Assembly: GCF_041260155.1 (NCBI RefSeq)
Contig: NC_091931.1
Span: forward strand, 22,047,154 to 22,111,153
DNA length: 64,000 nucleotides
Direction of reading: 5' to 3'
DNA from: Ptychodera flava
Taxonomy: Eukaryota > Hemichordata > Enteropneusta > Ptychoderidae
In this document: piece by piece, positions 1-13,299 of the stretch
How positions within the stretch are numbered: the first letter of the stretch is position 1
Layout of the letters: every line of letters begins with the position of its first letter
Notes under the pieces: model-generated
What the model saw: the letters and a program-made list of their open reading frames with translations, nothing else
Told to the model about the DNA's origin: nothing
Database searches by the model: none
Made by a program: the position numbers and the translations under genes

Positions 1-1339
1 CCCAAGGTCTAATGGTCCATCCCTTAGAGTGCTCGAAAGTGAAAGACTGAAAATTTTGTCAAACTTTAATTACCAAATGAAACATCTCACTCTTTCACCA
101 TATCAAGAATAACATGGGGCCCGGGGGCACCGACGTCCTTTGTACCTCCTTACTGTTTATTACATGTAATTGCTGTAAATGTGAAATTTGGCAAAAAGCC
201 AATTGTTTTGACATAAATGAAAGTTATTTGAACTGGTTGGTTACCGCTCCAGCATAGTTCAAGTGTGGATTCTAAGTATCAACAACCTTGATATGAACCA
301 TTGACTAAAAAACATTTGCTTGTTACACTCACCACACTTGTACTTAGTATTTGGAGTGTACACCTATCTACAATACAATGATAAAAAGTTTGGACTCTGT
401 AGGTCAACAGTGCATCTTTAATGTATGAGACTAAATAAGCTTACCCTCAAGTATGTATAGGCCAAAACAATATTTAATTTTGAATTATGTAGTGCAGGGA
501 AGGACATACAATATGGTGAAAAGCAAACTAAATATAAAAACTGAATATACAATTATATGGAAATGTTGTTTTACAGTCATGAGTATCTGGTGTGTGCCGA
601 GAGACAAATACTAAAATTGGACAGTATCATCCTGACCACAGTTTGTCTGACTGGTTGTTTCCTTCTGATTTTCTGACACGGTGATAGGTACAAAATATTA
701 TGCTATTCACGATAGTTACACAACATAGCTTGCATTTTGTTCACAGTAGAACTGAGTTTTACATGTAAGATAACTTTCTCGTAAACTGTAACTGTAAATT
801 CTGGCTTCTGGCAGCTCAAACTCGCAATACTACATTTTTTGATATGATATGGAGTGATTTGCACACATGCAGTGACAGTCGATATATTCGTAGTTTGAGA
901 GTCTACTGTACATTAAAGCATAGTGATGTTGACAACTACATGCATGTCAGTGCACGATTTCAAAGTAGCCAGGAGGAAATTCTAATGGTCTTTTAGTGGA
1001 AATATAGGTATTAAACGACAGTGAAACAAACAACATTAGTTATCGTGACCTTGCTAAAGTGCAATCTCGGATCATGTATGATCTAATGATCATGCCAAAT
1101 TACCATGTCGGATTTAGCCCTGCGTACGATGCTGTGTTCCGCTACAGCTATTCGCCCCGCTCGCCACAGCCCTGCAAAGACCCGTACGTAGGGTCGGTGA
1201 CTTCAAATCCAATTTTGGACTTGACGTAAAAAGCCAAATTACTGCCGAAATTCAGCGTTCTTGGGCCCAAGTCGTATCCCTGCCCGCCTCAGCTACTCGA
1301 TCGCTTCCAAAAATGCCAGTCTTTTATTCACTTTTCGTA
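1..1339. other. No gene seen
   Basis: AT-rich sequence with no coding exon I can support. Around 1,100-1,300 it becomes CpG-richer with TACG-containing words but holds no recognisable open frame. Confidence 0.5.
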
Positions 1340-1477
1340 AATAACCGTCGATGTCGGCAACTCTCTCGCTAGCCCTGCGTACGTACGCAGTGTACGCAGT
1401 GCATTCCCTGTGTGCGTTCCTAACACACAGCATCGTACGCAGGGCTAGCGAGAGAGTTGCCGACATCGACGGTTATT
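1340..1477. repeat. 44-bp-arm inverted repeat (hairpin)
   Basis: Positions 1340-1383 are the exact reverse complement of 1434-1477, with a 50-nt spacer. The arms read outward from CCCTGCGTACG to CGTCGATGTCGG. Perfect arms imply a young palindromic MITE or foldback unit, or constraint on a hairpin. I found no clear target-site duplication. Confidence 0.85.
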
Positions 1478-1727
1478 AAGTAAAGATGATGTCAAAATCA
1501 ATGCACAACTGTCGAAATTACCCAAAATAAGCAACAGAAAACTAAAAGTTATCGCTGTGTCGAAAGGACAGTATATCAACATAAAAAGACGCTAGTTTGT
1601 TATGACATGGAGGCCGGAGGTAGAAGGACAGAGCATTCCCTCGCTCTCACCCAGCTATTAGTACGGGCTGCCGATGGGATTGCCTCGCTATTAAAAGCAA
1701 TGGATTCGCCGGTACTGGGAGTACGGA

Positions 1728-2940
1728 GGCCATCATTCTTCAGTCTATCGAAGGAGCGGTTCGTGCCAAAAAATACATGACAGCAATCAAATATACGCTA
1801 AAACCTTTAAAACGTCAAAATTCGCAACTGACCGAGAAACATAACTTGTTATGTGCGCATGCGCATATTAAGGGGAGACCCATTTGATTTCGGGGGGGGG
1901 GGGTATGCAGGAAGTGGGTATGGGAACTTTTTTTTGTTAGAGAGACAGCATTTTTTATTTCTACAGTCAGACCTGCATCAATTTTTTTTTTCAAATGGAG
2001 TAGCAGTGCAATTTTTCAAATTTAAGCCAGTGTTTCACATATCACAGGATGTTTTTATTTATTCATTTTACATTCCAACAAATGACAAACAAAATGGAAA
2101 GTCTATTATATATACAACTTTAAATTATAGAACACTTTTTTGGCAAATCAACTGTGATCAGTACTATACCTGCTTTTCTTTAAAACAGTCAATTCCTTTT
2201 AAGTTCTCAGGGGAGATGTTATCTTTTGTGGTCAGAGAAACAAGGCTCACACATTGTATTTAATTATATTTGTTGTTCCTCAATTTTCATTGTCAACTTG
2301 TAATCTTTCTAACATATTTATATTGAGAGAATAATGTATTGGTTTTAACACTAGTTTATTGACTCCTATCTTGTGTTTTAAATTTTCACGATTTAGAGAA
2401 GTCAAATAGTCCCATCTAGATATTGCCTACACCATTGAGATATTGCAACAGAAATCCTGAAACATGATTTCTTGGGTCAGAAAAGGGAAGGAAAACATCA
2501 AGTGCACCGAGGTGTACAGTAGTGAATGCTTATATCATAAGTGCTGGAAAAAAAAAACATAAGAATTACTTGTGGTAAAAACATTTGCGTGCCTTTGGCA
2601 GCATGCCAGCAAAGAATACATGAGAATGAAGTTTCCAAAATTTTGCTCATTTCAACAGCATTGTGACAATTCCTTTTTTATTTCTGTCTGTTATGAGAAT
2701 ATTTTACAGGCTTAATTTTTGTCTTTTATTTTACCTGGTGACAATTTGTTTTCCTCGAAATCCTCCATACCCCCCCCCAGATATCAAGTGGTTCTCCCCT
2801 AAGTGAGCCCTGACCTATACGGGCCAGTGGATTACTTCCTCAGTAGAACTGATATGCCTGCCAGTACCGGTGTTTATCGCCTACGGAGGCCATCATTCTT
2901 CAGTCGATCAAAGGCGCCTTTCGTACCAAAAAATACACGA
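1728..2940. repeat. Direct repeat pair flanking a MITE
   Basis: About 58 bp starting TACGGAGGCCATCATTC recurs in the same orientation at 1728-1786 and 2878-2936 with a few mismatches. A TGCGCATGCGCA word also follows both copies. The G-rich MITE at 1869-2801 lies between them. Confidence 0.7.
1869..2801. mobile_element. Non-autonomous DNA element with G-run inverted ends
   Basis: The left end (1869-1911) contains AGGGGAGACCCA, a run of G and TATGCAGG. The right end (2758-2801) is its imperfect reverse complement. There is no coding content; the 136-codon frame at 1853-2263 is low-complexity. Size is about 0.93 kb. Superfamily is not assigned because no clean target duplication is visible. 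Confidence 0.6.
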
Positions 2941-4249
2941 AAGCTGCAAAAGTGCATCACTGTCAACTTCATAACTATAGAACATGTTGAAACACACAGT
3001 GAAACGTTCACAATGTAAAAAATGTGCCCATACCGAGACACAAGATGGCGTCCGTTTCGATTCTTCAACTCAGATTTTGTCCTACAGTTGTGCGCATGCG
3101 CAGACGGTAGCTTTAGCGAAAGTGAGGCAAAATTAAGTAAATATATAATAAAATGGATAAAAATATTGTTTAAAAATAATGTAAGGCATGTATCACCAAA
3201 TTTTGAACATTTCTGACGGTATTTCAACTATACGAACACCCATGCCAAACATCACAATAATCAAATCAGTGGTTTTGAGGAAAAAGTGAAAATAGTGGTT
3301 TTCAGAAAAAAGCTAAAAAAGTGACTTTAAAATAATTCAATCAAAAAAAGAAAAAAGACCGTTTGAGATACATGCCCAAGTGACCACCAGACCAAATTTC
3401 AGAAAAAGTTACTGAAGCGTTTCTGAGATACCTGCGTCCACAGCATACGGCCCACTATGTTGGCCGTATTGGGCCGCGCCATCACATTAGTACCTTGTGC
3501 CCACAGGGCACAAAGTACTAAAAATTGGGGTCACCGCGCGAAGTTTTGAAACAAATAACCTAACATTTACTAAATATTTAAGATTCAAAATACCCGCTAT
3601 CCATGTGTTAAGTTTATTTGGAAAATGAAATTTTCGATTTTCTAAAAAAACGGAGTCGGTGAAATTTTTTTATGTCCAAGAGCTTTAAAATGAGCTCCCC
3701 CTACATGTGCTAGTACGTAAATTTGCCGGATGTACACAGTTCGTGAAGAGGAGTTTTGGTCAAATGACGCCCATGACAGTGAAGCATACTTGTACACAAG
3801 ATCAGACCAGAGAGCAACTTATGAGAGACTGGGAGACTTGAAAAGTCAGGGATTTGTGAATTCTGGCTTATGAGAATAATTAAAGAAAAAAGAAGGGGGT
3901 CACCATGCTTGATTTTTGTAAATTTTCACATTCTCATCGTAAACTGATACAAAGTAACACTTTGAACAGTAGAGACTAATTTTAATGAAAATTTTGTGTG
4001 ACTTTTATATTATTATTATATACGTTTAAACAAATTTGCCACTATTACACCAAAACTTTCAGAGACTAAAAACTTTTATTTTATGGAATATTTTAACCTT
4101 CCAGTATTGTCAATTTTGTGTAGCATCTAAGTCTTATATGTCTTCGACTTTAGACACAAATTTTTGGTAGGTCACTGTGCTCAGTTTTTACAATTTGGCA
4201 TTTAGCCAGAATTAAGAATTTGCATAATCTCTTATGATTGTCATTTTGT
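2941..4249. other. No gene seen
   Basis: AT-rich, low-complexity DNA. Short open frames near 2,800-3,230 overlap the repeat above and show no domain or codon signal. Confidence 0.5.
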
Positions 4250-4339
4250 GTGCTCTTCAGCAGGTGCCATTGACCTGGCCAGAGTTGGACAAACTCAAGT
4301 CAGCTTTAGGCGAGCGGCAGACACACCCATTTTTCACAC

Positions 4340-5640
4340 TTAATGTACCCACCTTACATACGGCCACATCATACATCATTTGAAAGCTTATTATCTCTAC
4401 TTCAAGAAAATTGACGATGTGGAGCTGCCAAGTAGGGCCACAACCCCTAATTTGCATAATTCACATGGTACCCAATTTGCATAAATGTGATATAAAATTA
4501 GGAAATTCATGGTTAACTATTCTAAACATACTTTTAAACTATTGAGTGATATATCAAATGAAAGGTATTTGCATGTAGAATACAAAATTGATATCCAAAA
4601 AGATATTTAAAATGGTTTTAGTGAAATATTTTCATATTAATACTGAAAAAAATATTTAACCCTTTTGAATAACAATATCTTAAAAATTTGAACACATACA
4701 GCCACATCATACAGCCACATTATACATCATTTGAAAAGCTTACTATCTCTACTTGAAGAAAATAGACAACATTTAGTTGTCAAGTACGGCCGTAGCCCCT
4801 ATTTGCATAAGTCCCACGGGTACCCAATTTGCATAAATGCGATTAATATTAGATATTTATTATTCACTACTCGAAAAATACTTTTAAACTATCGAATGAT
4901 ATATCAAATGAAAGGTATTTGCATGTAGAATACTAAAAAGACATCCAAAAATATATTTAAATTCATTTTACTGAAATATTGTCATATTTATATTGAAAAA
5001 ATATTTTCCCCTTTTCATAACAATATTTAAAAATTTAATACAAAAAGCCAAATCTTACAGCATCATCATACGTTATTTCAAAGCTTACTATCTCTACTTC
5101 AGAAAATTTACAATGTGGAGCTGTCAAGTACGGACGTTGCCCTTCATTTGCATATTTACATGGGTACCCTATTTGCATAAATGCGATATAAAATTAGAAA
5201 TTTATTAACTACTATAAACATACTTTAAACTATCGAGTGATATATCAAATGAAAGGTATTTGCACGGAGAATACAAAATGGATATCCAAAGAGATATTAA
5301 ATGATTTCACTAAATTGTTTCGTACTAATGTAGAACAATATACTTTCCCCTTTTAATAACGATATTATAATAATTTTAACACATAGAACCGCATCACACA
5401 ACCACATCAAACATTATTTGAAAGCCTATTATCTCTGCCTCATGAAAAATGACTATATGCAGCTAACAAATAGGGCTGTAATGATTTAATTTGCATAATG
5501 CAAACGGGTACCTAATTTTCATGAATACAATATAAAATTACAAAAATCAATTGCAAAGTACTCTAAACTTACTTTTCAACTATCAAGTGATATATCAAAT
5601 GATAGGTATTTGCATGTAGAATAGAATCATGAACTCCAAA
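4340..5640 (+). repeat. ~350-bp AT-rich tandem repeat, left arm
   Basis: Four degenerate units, keyed by GATATATCAAATGAAAGG ending near 4,560, 4,910, 5,251 and 5,600 (spacing 341-350). Each unit also carries a TTTGCATAA word and a GGTACC-like word. Confidence 0.85.
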
Positions 5641-5859
5641 CGTGTATTCAAAATATTGTTATTGAATATTTTCAATTAAATCATAAACTTTTTGACTAGT
5701 TTATAATATTCAAAATATTGTGTACTAATAACGAATAATGCTAAAGTTTTGGGGACAAATATCTTAATTTGTTTTGCAATTGATTTTTTGTTTATTAAGG
5801 ATACGAAAACTGGAACATTTTCCTGTCTAATTCCCATATAGCTGAACAACAAGAATACA

Positions 5860-6066
5860 TAAAACCAATTGGAACTAATTTGGGATAATTGGGTCTTCAC
5901 ATTTTGCAAATTTTCTAAAGCGTGTTTTGTGCTCTATAGTGAGTGTTGAAATATAACAAGTTACTCTTAAAAACATTACAAGTAAAAAAGAAAGCAGATG
6001 AGCTTAAATTTGCAAATTAAACCGACATTACTTCACCATCCAATTATCCCAAATTAGTTCCAATCT
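5860..6066. repeat. Internal inverted repeat
   Basis: TTGGAACTAATTTGGGATAA near 5,868 recurs as its reverse complement near 6,044. The arms are about 25 bp, inside the foldback-like element. Confidence 0.7.
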
Positions 6067-6629
6067 TGTTATAAATAGCTGTGTGTTGAATGACCCTTTG
6101 TATTATTGATGTCATTTTTGTTTCAATTTCTCTAGAAATCTTGTTTGATGGAGACATCATTGGTTACTACATCTGTGTTACATCTATATTTTCAGTTCAG
6201 TTATGTGGAATATGTAGACGGAAGGCACCATATTCCATTTATCGTATTTATTGTTATATAATGAAGGAAAAGCAACTCAACACACCGTTCATATCTTCGT
6301 TGTTTGCATTTTGTGTATGATATTGTGTATATTGTCAGTGTATATTATGATGTTTGGCTGTTTTATGTAAAGTGTTAATTGGCCATGGCGATTATTCCAG
6401 TTAAGAGTAAAATACTAGCACCACTTACAAGTTGGTACCTTACACTAAAAATACAAATGAACAAAATGACGCCCACGAGGAAAGTTCGTTGGCCGCCCAA
6501 TTATAAGTGAATGATGCAGTCCAACCTTTCACAGATCAAAATTCATTGACTATATTCTCAAATAAATCGTGAAGAAATAAACAACATACATCAAAGATAC
6601 GACTGATTTTACACGGAAAATTGAGACAA

Positions 6630-7330
6630 TAAAAGTTCCGGCCAATGCGACATTGGTAACACTAGACATTGTTTCAATGTACACTAATACAACGCACAAT
6701 GAACCAATGGAATCAGTCGACAGAGCATTAAATCAGGAAAGATCATCAAATGGTTGAATAATCAAACAACCAACAACAAAATACATGATAGCTATGCTGA
6801 AAATAATCTTGAAAAACAACACTTTCAAGTCAACAGTGAATTTTACCGTCATGTATTTGGGTGCGGTACGAGATGTTTTACCAGAAATTCCCGACATTAC
6901 AGTTCACAAGACAAAATGAGAATAATTCAGCAACACACTGAACAAATATCGCTCTGACTGAGATTCAGAAACGATGTATGATTCTCATTGGAACTCAACA
7001 CGAGCTTAATGAATTCATATCAAATATGAAAAAATGCATCATACTTTCAAATTTCGAAAGCTCTTCTCAAGAAATCATATCGTTAGACCTCATTATCTAT
7101 AAAGGTCATCGGTGGAACAAAGAGGACATTCTCGACTGCAAAACACACACAAAACCAACAGATACATTGCGGTTCACGAAACCAAACGGCAACATTCAAG
7201 GGCCTTGTTAAACACGAAACATTACGATACATTAGAACAATCATGCAACAACAAGGCAATAGAGAATACAAGATATTTTCGAGATAAAAGTAATGAAATG
7301 CGACCAAACGATTCTAAATCTTGTTAAATT
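6630..7330 (+). mobile_element. Penelope-like element, decayed RT fragment
   Basis: Broken frames read like a Penelope-like reverse transcriptase: LVTLDIVSMYTNTTH near 6,655, a CGTRC stretch where the family has a G-T-A-M-G-like motif, then LDLIIYKGHRWNKEDIL and a CKTHTKPTDTL segment near 7,090-7,165. These resemble the palm-to-thumb block of Penelope-like elements, which are non-LTR retroelements without capsid. Several frame breaks make it an old fossil. No complete GIY-YIG endonuclease was seen downstream. Confidence 0.65.
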
Positions 7331-7589
7331 ATTACTAACTTTGGACAATCGGATGACATTTAAAATATTATTAAATTTTCATTAAATTAATTTCAAAACC
7401 TTGGAATCGTAAATAGTAAAAGGGAACCAAAACATTTTCAGGTCCCCTATATGCTGATCAAAATCTCCAAGTACCCCTCTACAATCTCCCAAAATTTCGA
7501 ATCCAACCCGAATTCAAATGAGCGTACACAAATACAGCCTGAACGAACAGTAGACATCCTAGCTTCCGTACTTGAACAAACTGAACTTT

Positions 7590-7920
7590 CAGTGGAACAA
7601 CTCGATTGGTAACACCTACAATCATTCAATCAGTGCACATGTTTCACCAAAAAAAATGAAGGACTGATGAAGACAACTCAGTACTCTCAAAAGGTAGCAT
7701 CAAAGGATCGCGGTGTCACATTAGTCTTGCTACCCCATAGGGCAGGACACGTAGATTAGGGTTACGTCTCGCCATGGCAAATCAACACTATACATAAAAC
7801 GGCCAAACATAACAAATATACACTAACTTACAATATACACATGTACCGTACACAAAATTCAAACAACTAAGATATGAACGATTTGCGGAGCTGCTTTCTC
7901 TTATTACATGTCAATTGTGT
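7590..7920 (+). mobile_element. Penelope-like 3' tail
   Basis: Starts near an ACTGATGAAGAC word and continues with AAGGATCGCGGTGTCAC and CAACTAAGATATGAACG. The same order of words recurs at 27,700-27,960, so it is a dispersed tail. The CTGATGA word is the hammerhead-type core known from Penelope-like ends, but the rest of the fold is eroded here. Confidence 0.5.
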
Positions 7921-8289
7921 CTGCTGTTGAATTAATCTTCCCTGCACAGACCTTTGTTCCTGCGAAGGCAGCGATAAGTGTGGCAACCCTTTTACTCGTG
8001 ACAATGCTGGTGAAGAAGAGGATGATGAATTCCTACAATTACTAGATTTACTGGAAATGACATGAATGATTTGGATCATGAATCATGCCATTACTTTGAC
8101 TGCAGCTTACTCTGACACATTGTTTCAGCTACAAAGCTACATTTCAACAACTACAATAGTGTCTTTTGTGTGGATCTTTTTGTTGCAATGATACTTAAAT
8201 TAATTTTTTTAAATACCATTATTGAAAAGAGGAAATATTTATTTCGACAGAAATATGAAAATATTTCCGTATAAATTAATTAAATACAC

Positions 8290-9250
8290 TTTTGATATCA
8301 ATTTTGTGTTTTACATGCAAATACCATCACCACAGACCATATATCACTCGATAGTGTAAAAGTGTGTTTAGAATAGTTAACAATGAATTTTCTAATTTCA
8401 TATCTCATTTCTGCAAATTGCTTACCAGTGTAATTTATGGACATAAAGGGGTACGGACTTCCTTGATAGCTCCACATTGTCAATTTTCTTCAAGTAGATG
8501 TAATAAGCTTTCAAATGACGTATGATGTGGCTGTATGATAGGACTCTATGTGTTAACATTTTTAAAATATTGTTATTCTAAAGGGGAAAATATTTTTCCA
8601 TATAAATATGAAAATATTTCAGTGAAATCCATTTCAATATCTCTTTGAATATTCATTTTGTATTCTACATGTAACTACCTTTTATTTGATATATCACTTG
8701 ATAGTTTAAACGTATGTTTAGAAAAGTTAACTATAAATTTATAATACTATATCGCATTTATGCAAATTGGGTATGCGTGTTTATTATGCAAATTAGGGGG
8801 TTATGGCCCGATTTGGTAGCTCCAAATTGTCAATGTTCGTGAAGTAGAGATAATAAGCTTTGAAATGACGTATGGTGTGGCTGTGTGTTGTTGCTGTATG
8901 TGTTAAAATTTTTAAAATATTGTTATTCAAAAGGGGAAAATATTGTTTCCATATAAACATGAAAATATTTCATAATAATCAATTTCAATATCTCTTTGAA
9001 TATCCATTTTGTATTCTACATGGAAAGACCTTTCATTTGAAATATCACTCGATAGTTTAAACGTATCGTTAAAGAAGTTAACAATAAATTTCAAATATTA
9101 TATCGCATTTATGCAAATTGGGTACCCTTGTTAATTATGCAAATTAGGAGGTTATGGCCCTACTTGGCAGCTCCACATCGTCAATTTCTTAAAGTAGAGA
9201 TAATAAGCTTTCAAATGACGTATGATGTGGCCGTATGTAAGGTGGGTACA
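8290..9250 (-). repeat. ~350-bp AT-rich tandem repeat, right arm
   Basis: About three units in the opposite orientation to 4,340-5,640, keyed by ATATCACTCGATAG-like words near 8,340, 8,691 and 9,042 (spacing ~350). Confidence 0.85.
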
Positions 9251-9300
9251 TTAAACTCCTAAAATAAGGCCCTTTTTTGTTGATTCGCCGCTCGCCTATT

Positions 9301-10860
9301 AGACTGATGAATCCTAACTGTCCACTGATGTGTTTAAAATAAATCAATTTAAGAACTTGCCTTAGGAATATGGCTCCAGAAACTGCTAATAAAAGGTTAC
9401 CGTAGTACATGCTTAAGGACAACCCGGGCTGGCGAGGTCGGTAGGCCTTCCATGGGGCACTCCTTACACGTGCAGGGGCCATTTTCTGACGCTGGGCCTT
9501 CAAAACGCGCTGAAGCACATAACCAGTACGCGCGCACCAGGAGTAGCCGCTGAAGGGGGTAAACGCCATTTTAGAGGGGTTTGGAAGCCTCCTTTTGCCA
9601 ATTCGAGTGGTCCACTCGCCCTCCCTGCTGCGTGCTTATCTCAACACAACAGATAGAGGGTCTTTGTCCCCCTTTCGCCAGAGAATGCCAACACAACAGT
9701 CACATAAGACCTCAAGGCGAAGGGACTCTTTATGACTGAGTGACTCTGTGTATTCTCCATGCAACATGTACATTTAGAATAGATGTCAAGCTTGATGCAA
9801 AACCTGGATCCTGGAGCGGGCCCATGACTTTTCTCTTAAAATGGACCAATCAGATTATTACTCATAGTTTTTATGGACCAATCGAAACACACTGTAGCGA
9901 TTTTCTGAAAACATTTAATTTCACTGTACACATATAAAATATGTTTAAATGTCTAAACTACTTATTTTACATCCAACGCCCCAAGAGAAACGTGTCAATT
10001 TACATGCAACTGGAACATATACTGACTCATAGGAGCATTTTCAGGTCACATCTGGTTCTTCTCTTGAGACAAAAATCATATTGCTTAGATAATCTCGTGT
10101 GCAGCATATAATCTCTACCCGTGTCAAATCTAGGTCATCCTGTCACACAAAATACGTTTTGTACAACAACATTCTGAAGAATGTTTTGGCAAAGAAGCAA
10201 ACATCCTTTGTGAGCATGTCACCCCTACCTCCTCGGCCATATTTTACCGTATCTCTGTTTGGCGGATGGAGTACGCCCCGGGCAAAGAGGTTACAAAGGT
10301 ATGACCAGTCACTGCGTCTTTGGAAAATCTGGGTTATTGGCGAAGAAATCCAGTCAACCATGCCCAGTTCAAAACATTTTTCGAATTTTAAGCAATCACT
10401 CTCTTTCATCCTTATCGGACAATATGCTTTGCGTGGGAACAGTTGTCAAGTTAATTATTGATCTTGCTCAATGGCTGCTCTGTTTTCACTCCTTCGACCG
10501 TCAAAAAAGTAAAATATATCGCCCCTGCACAGTACAAGGCTACTGCTCTGATTGGTTGCTCCAATTCGGCAAGACCCATTCCATGTACAGGGTGGCTTGT
10601 TTACTCACAAGCACAGAAATACAGTCTGTAGCGTTCTCTTAAAGGCCCATAAGCTGTAACTTTTACCTATTTTTACCTATTTTTTGTTAATTAAAACATC
10701 TTGAAACGTCAATAAAATATGTCTAGTTCTTGCAAAATTATGTATTTTGGTAAAAATAAATCGTAAATTACCTCCCCCGCAGACGCACAACCGCTAAAAA
10801 GTCAGCCGCTCCAAGCGCCAGATTTCAAATTCCATAGCCTATGTTTACACGCGCCAGGGC
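9301..10860. other. No gene seen
   Basis: Mixed-composition DNA. A ~45-bp word (GGAATATGGCTC...AACTGCTAAT) near 9,355-9,400 recurs at 35,690-35,735, so part of it is dispersed repeat. Open frames at 9189-9569(-) and 10099-10642(+) show no domain. Confidence 0.45.
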
Positions 10861-10978
10861 TGTCACGTGGTAAAGATCGCAGAGAGTGATGACGTAATGA
10901 TCACGCGAGACCTTCGATATTTTGCGTGAAGGAGAAAGACGTGCCTGTGAGGTCACGGACCACTTGTCAACATCAACA
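10861..10978 (+). promoter_or_regulatory. Possible promoter upstream of the 10,979 start
   Basis: A locally CpG-richer stretch with an E-box-like CACGTG at 10864-10869 and a CRE-like TGACGTAA at 10890-10897, just before an ATG with a following splice donor. This is suggestive only. Confidence 0.3.
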
Positions 10979-12465
10979 ATGGAGAAAGGAGAGCGTAAGT
11001 AAATTACCTATATAAATACTTCTGTTGTCTTTGATGTTACGGACCGGGCGGAAGTGTGCATCCTTTGTATTGATTTTGTAACTGATTTCTTTGGCAAGCC
11101 GGGATTTTAGAAGTCTATGGCAATAAACACTTTCCAGCCGGTTTTATTTTCCTGTGTCGCGGTGCGGCACCAAACATTGTCCGTGTATCATCACCAGCTA
11201 TCGTGAATTACGTTTCCACTTTTATTTGGGGGGGGGGGGGGATTCATCTAAATTGTCAAAATCGTAAAATTGTTTGGAATACCATGCTCTCTTTGAGCGA
11301 GTTCCTTTTGTCGTTTTTCTTTGGCTGTTGTTACTGAACATGTAGAACATTAGAGCTCCGAACCCGGTGAGTAACGGTACTGTACGTGTACTAACTGTAG
11401 TGTCTGTCTGTAAGACTGTATGCGTGGACCCGGGAGCGCAGTCTATGTGGAAACACATGCTATTCGATAGCTTTCGAGCGATGGTGTTTGCCCAGACTAT
11501 TAATCTCATAAAATACACATTTGATCCGCATAATTGCTGCTCTCGATGATCGACGACAGTTGAAAGTTCATAGAGTGACCGTGATGTCGGCACAGCAGCC
11601 TGAGCACGCCTGTACATACATCGAGATCGCGAAGGCGCATACAGATGGATTCGTCTTTGACACAGGGTAGGGGCCGGGCATGGAGGAAGGTCTATGTGTA
11701 TGGTAGGGGTTAGAATGAAAATGAATAAGGGCTGATGTATTACATGCGGATCAAAGCACTGGTATTGTTTTTAGGACTGGCATTGTTCACTTTGAAAATA
11801 AAAGAGTTCGATTTGCATTACATTGTGAGAGAAAAATACTGTCGAAAACTGTCACCTTTTATCATGTTATTTCACTTGTCTCAGATATTTTTTTCAATAC
11901 TGTACACGGAACAATATGCCCCAGTTCATGACTTGTAATCAGATGGTGGTTGGAAAACAATGTTGATATTGGATTTCCTTGTTATGACATGGTGATCTAT
12001 TGTCTTTTGTGCTAGGACAGTAAGTTCAAATAATACATTTGAAGGGCAGAAAATGGCTGGAAATGCACAATCCGCAGTCGACTCAGTGTTTTGTTGAAGA
12101 TTTTTTTCTCTGGCACGGTGGATTTTTGAAACAGCGACTGTTAAACTGAATAAATGCTGTTTCTGTATTTAAAAAAAATATATTTTTGCCAAGAGTACAA
12201 CCGTAATGTTTTTCGGGGGGAGGGGGGTAGCGGGTGTGTTTTTGAGTCAGCTAACATTTGGACCAAACAAGTAGACAGCTGTTTCTGTAGTTTTAATAGA
12301 TTATGTTTATTTATGACCAAAATTCTACCTCATGCCATTGTTCTGTTGCTTTTTCCAGGTGGAAGCATTTTAGAGCCCACAGACTTTTTCTTACGTGGAA
12401 GCAAGACACTGCTGTTGTTCATCACTTTTATACATAATGTTTTTCTTTATTTACAAAAGAGCTAA
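10979..12465 (+). CDS. Candidate two-exon micropeptide (40 residues, one membrane segment)
   Basis: Exon 1 (10979-10994) reads MEKGE plus one base and is followed by a strong GTAAGT donor. A pyrimidine-rich acceptor ending TTTTTCCAG lies at 12,350-12,358. Joining at 12359 keeps phase, making an Arg codon across the junction, and reads RGSILEPTDFFLRG then KTLLLFITFIHNVFLYL to a stop at 12463-12465. AATAAA follows at 12499-12504. The second half is a plausible single membrane helix. I recognise no family. Support is splice signals, phase, poly(A) signal and the promoter-like upstream DNA. The ~1.36-kb intron could hide another exon, and chance cannot be excluded. Confidence 0.3.
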
Positions 12466-12509
12466 ATGATGTGAACAAAGTGTATTTTTATGAATGTAAA
12501 TAAAGATAT

Positions 12510-13250
12510 AGAGACATTCTATTTTTCCTCCTTATCCTGTTAATTTGCTAGATTTTTTTACATTGATGTTATGACAGTGTACACGTTGACTGGCCATGAG
12601 GGTAACAGCATAGTGTGTATCATGAGGGACTGTGAGTTATCCCCCAAAAACAGACTGTTTCCCGAGGCCAAAGGCCCAGGGAAACATTTTGTTTTTGTTT
12701 TTTGGGTTTTGTTTGGGGGGGGGGGGTGACTCAGAGTCCTGATGGGTTAAAGAATTTTGCTGTTACCCAAAAGCCAGTCAATATGTGTTTTGCAACACAC
12801 CTAGCATTCCAAATGAAGCAAAATTGACTGATATAAATCAGAGTGTGTGACTTTGTGGAAAAACGTGAATGCTACAGACTCCAGGCTGTGATTTTCATAT
12901 TTTACTGGAAAAATGGCAAATATACTTACAGTGCAACTAAAGACTAAACAAAGCATTTGTTGAACATGTTACCTTGGTGGCACTGAAGGTAAGTGGCCTA
13001 AAAAGAATGTCAAGGACACTGTGCTCTCACCGTGATTAGCTACCTAACACAAAACACAAACGTGTTCATCCAAAGTACCCCCCACCGGTCTTCACCAAAT
13101 ATCACAGTAATAGGTACCTCATGCATTTTTCAAGCATCAACACATATATACACTGGACAGATGGATACCTTTTGCATATGCTCCTCTGTCATACATCCAC
13201 ATATCAAGGTAAGTTCAAAATATAGTCAATGACTCCGTCCACTTCATACA
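12510..13250. other. No gene seen
   Basis: Contains a G-run near 12,715-12,727 and otherwise unremarkable AT-rich DNA. Confidence 0.45.
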
Positions 13251-13299
13251 GTGACAACATATTTACACGCAAGCTGAAAAATGCGAAAAAGGCCCTTGT

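Larger units (their letters stand above)
4250..9300. mobile_element. Foldback-like element with satellite arms
   Basis: The left part (about 4,340-5,640) and right part (about 8,290-9,250) are the same tandem repeat in opposite orientation. The outer ends also match in inverted orientation: AATGTACCCACCTTACATAC near 4,340 and its complement near 9,230, plus a shared GGCGAGCGGC just outside. The centre (5,650-8,280) holds a decayed Penelope-like RT. The architecture suggests a foldback element or a repeat array split by insertions. Exact limits are uncertain. Confidence 0.6.

Noticed and set aside
10099-10642. Overlapping plus and minus frames of 88-127 codons
   Set aside because: No domain, no splice logic and overlap on both strands; likely chance.
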